6,233 nt of DNA from Oscillospiraceae bacterium (GTDB lineage Bacteria > Bacillota > Clostridia > Oscillospirales > Ruminococcaceae): contig JAGALG010000151.1 of the NCBI GenBank assembly GCA_017848075.1, forward strand, positions 1 to 6,233, read 5' to 3'. A model generated the notes under the pieces. That model saw only the letters and a program-made list of their open reading frames with translations, did no database searches and had not been told where the DNA came from. The translations under genes and the position numbers were made by a program. Positions 5,819-6,233 of the stretch are shown piece after piece; the stretch's first letter is position 1; every line of letters begins with the position of its first letter.

Positions 5819-6233
5819 ATGAAAAACAATTTCTTTAACATCAATAAAGAGCTGGAAGTACTGGGTTCCCGCGCACAGAAAATGGCGTCTGAACGCTTCC
5901 GCGAGATCGATGAGATCGCTCAGTACAACAGCGAAAAAGTGCTGTCTGCCTTCATCCAGAACGGCGTCAGCGAATCCCACTTCGTTGCCACTACCGGCTA
6001 CGGCTACGGCGACCGGGGCCGTGAGGTGCTGGATCAGGTTCTGGCACAGATCTTCGGCTGTGAAGATGCCCTGATCCGCTATAACTTCATGTCCGGTACC
6101 CATGCTATCGCGACTGCTCTGTTCGGTGTACTTCGCCCCGGTGACGAGATGGTCTCCCTGACTGGTACCCCATACGACACTCTGCACGGCGTTATCGGCC
6201 TCAGTGGAGAACCGGGCTGCGGTTCTCTCAAAG
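5819..6233 (+). CDS. Methionine gamma-lyase family (YnbB/'aluminium resistance') PLP enzyme, 5' part
   Basis: The first 138 codons are in the window and the gene runs off the right edge; the family is usually a little over 400 residues. The N-terminal helix (NINKELEVLGSRAQKMASERF) is followed by TTGYGYGDRGREVLDQVLA (58-76), FGCEDALIRYNFMSGTHAIATALFGVLRPGDEM split across 79-111, and TGTPYDTLHGVIG (115-127). These match the family that databases label methionine gamma-lyase or aluminium resistance protein, a fold-type I PLP enzyme related to Cys/Met metabolism enzymes. The PLP-binding lysine would lie in the missing part. The family name is an annotation tradition; its substrate is uncertain. 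It probably belongs to the murD-M42-M42 transcript. Confidence 0.88.
   Translation, partial: MKNNFFNINKELEVLGSRAQKMASERFREIDEIAQYNSEKVLSAFIQNGVSESHFVATTGYGYGDRGREVLDQVLAQIFGCEDALIRYNFMSGTHAIATALFGVLRPGDEMVSLTGTPYDTLHGVIGLSGEPGCGSLK

Overview
The window reads as a chromosomal segment of a moderate-GC clostridial Firmicute, perhaps of the Oscillospiraceae/Butyricicoccaceae type. The supports are strong GGAGG ribosome binding sites, sigma-A promoters in AT-rich spacers, coding regions near 50% GC, and clostridial-looking variants of MurD and of the 'aluminium resistance'/methionine gamma-lyase-like family. The genus cannot be fixed from the sequence alone. All protein genes look intact except the last, which is cut by the right edge. 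No CRISPR array, tRNA, rRNA or transposase gene was seen.

Layout. Positions 1-164 are non-coding and hold two inverted repeats. A minus-strand gene (165-680) encodes a small two-helix membrane protein with a YcxB-like C-terminal domain; a 9-bp palindrome covers its putative -10 box. Next, also on the minus strand, is the rplM-rpsI operon for ribosomal proteins L13 and S9 (1685 to 835). It has a near-consensus promoter at 1814-1842, a leader of about 120 nt with two mutually exclusive pairings, and a textbook intrinsic terminator with a cUUCGg loop at 762-792.

A 511-base divergent spacer (1686-2196) separates this operon from a plus-strand cluster that runs to the window edge: murD (TTG start, behind two copies of an extended -10 box), two adjacent non-identical M42 metallo-aminopeptidases, and the 5' part of a PLP-dependent methionine gamma-lyase family gene. 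The spacers in the cluster are 52, 15 and 45 nt, with no canonical terminator in any of them, so co-transcription is likely.

How the genes may work together. L13 and S9 are ribosome components and are probably autoregulated through the leader. MurD adds D-glutamate to UDP-MurNAc-L-Ala in the cytoplasm. The paired M42 enzymes would trim peptides, and the PLP enzyme may act on sulfur amino acids. A peptide and amino-acid turnover role for the last three genes is inferred from families and order only.

No wholly new system is evident. The items most worth a second look are the switch-like rplM leader, the M42 pair with different metal-site residues, the variant MurD outside a cell-division cluster, and the repeats at the left edge.
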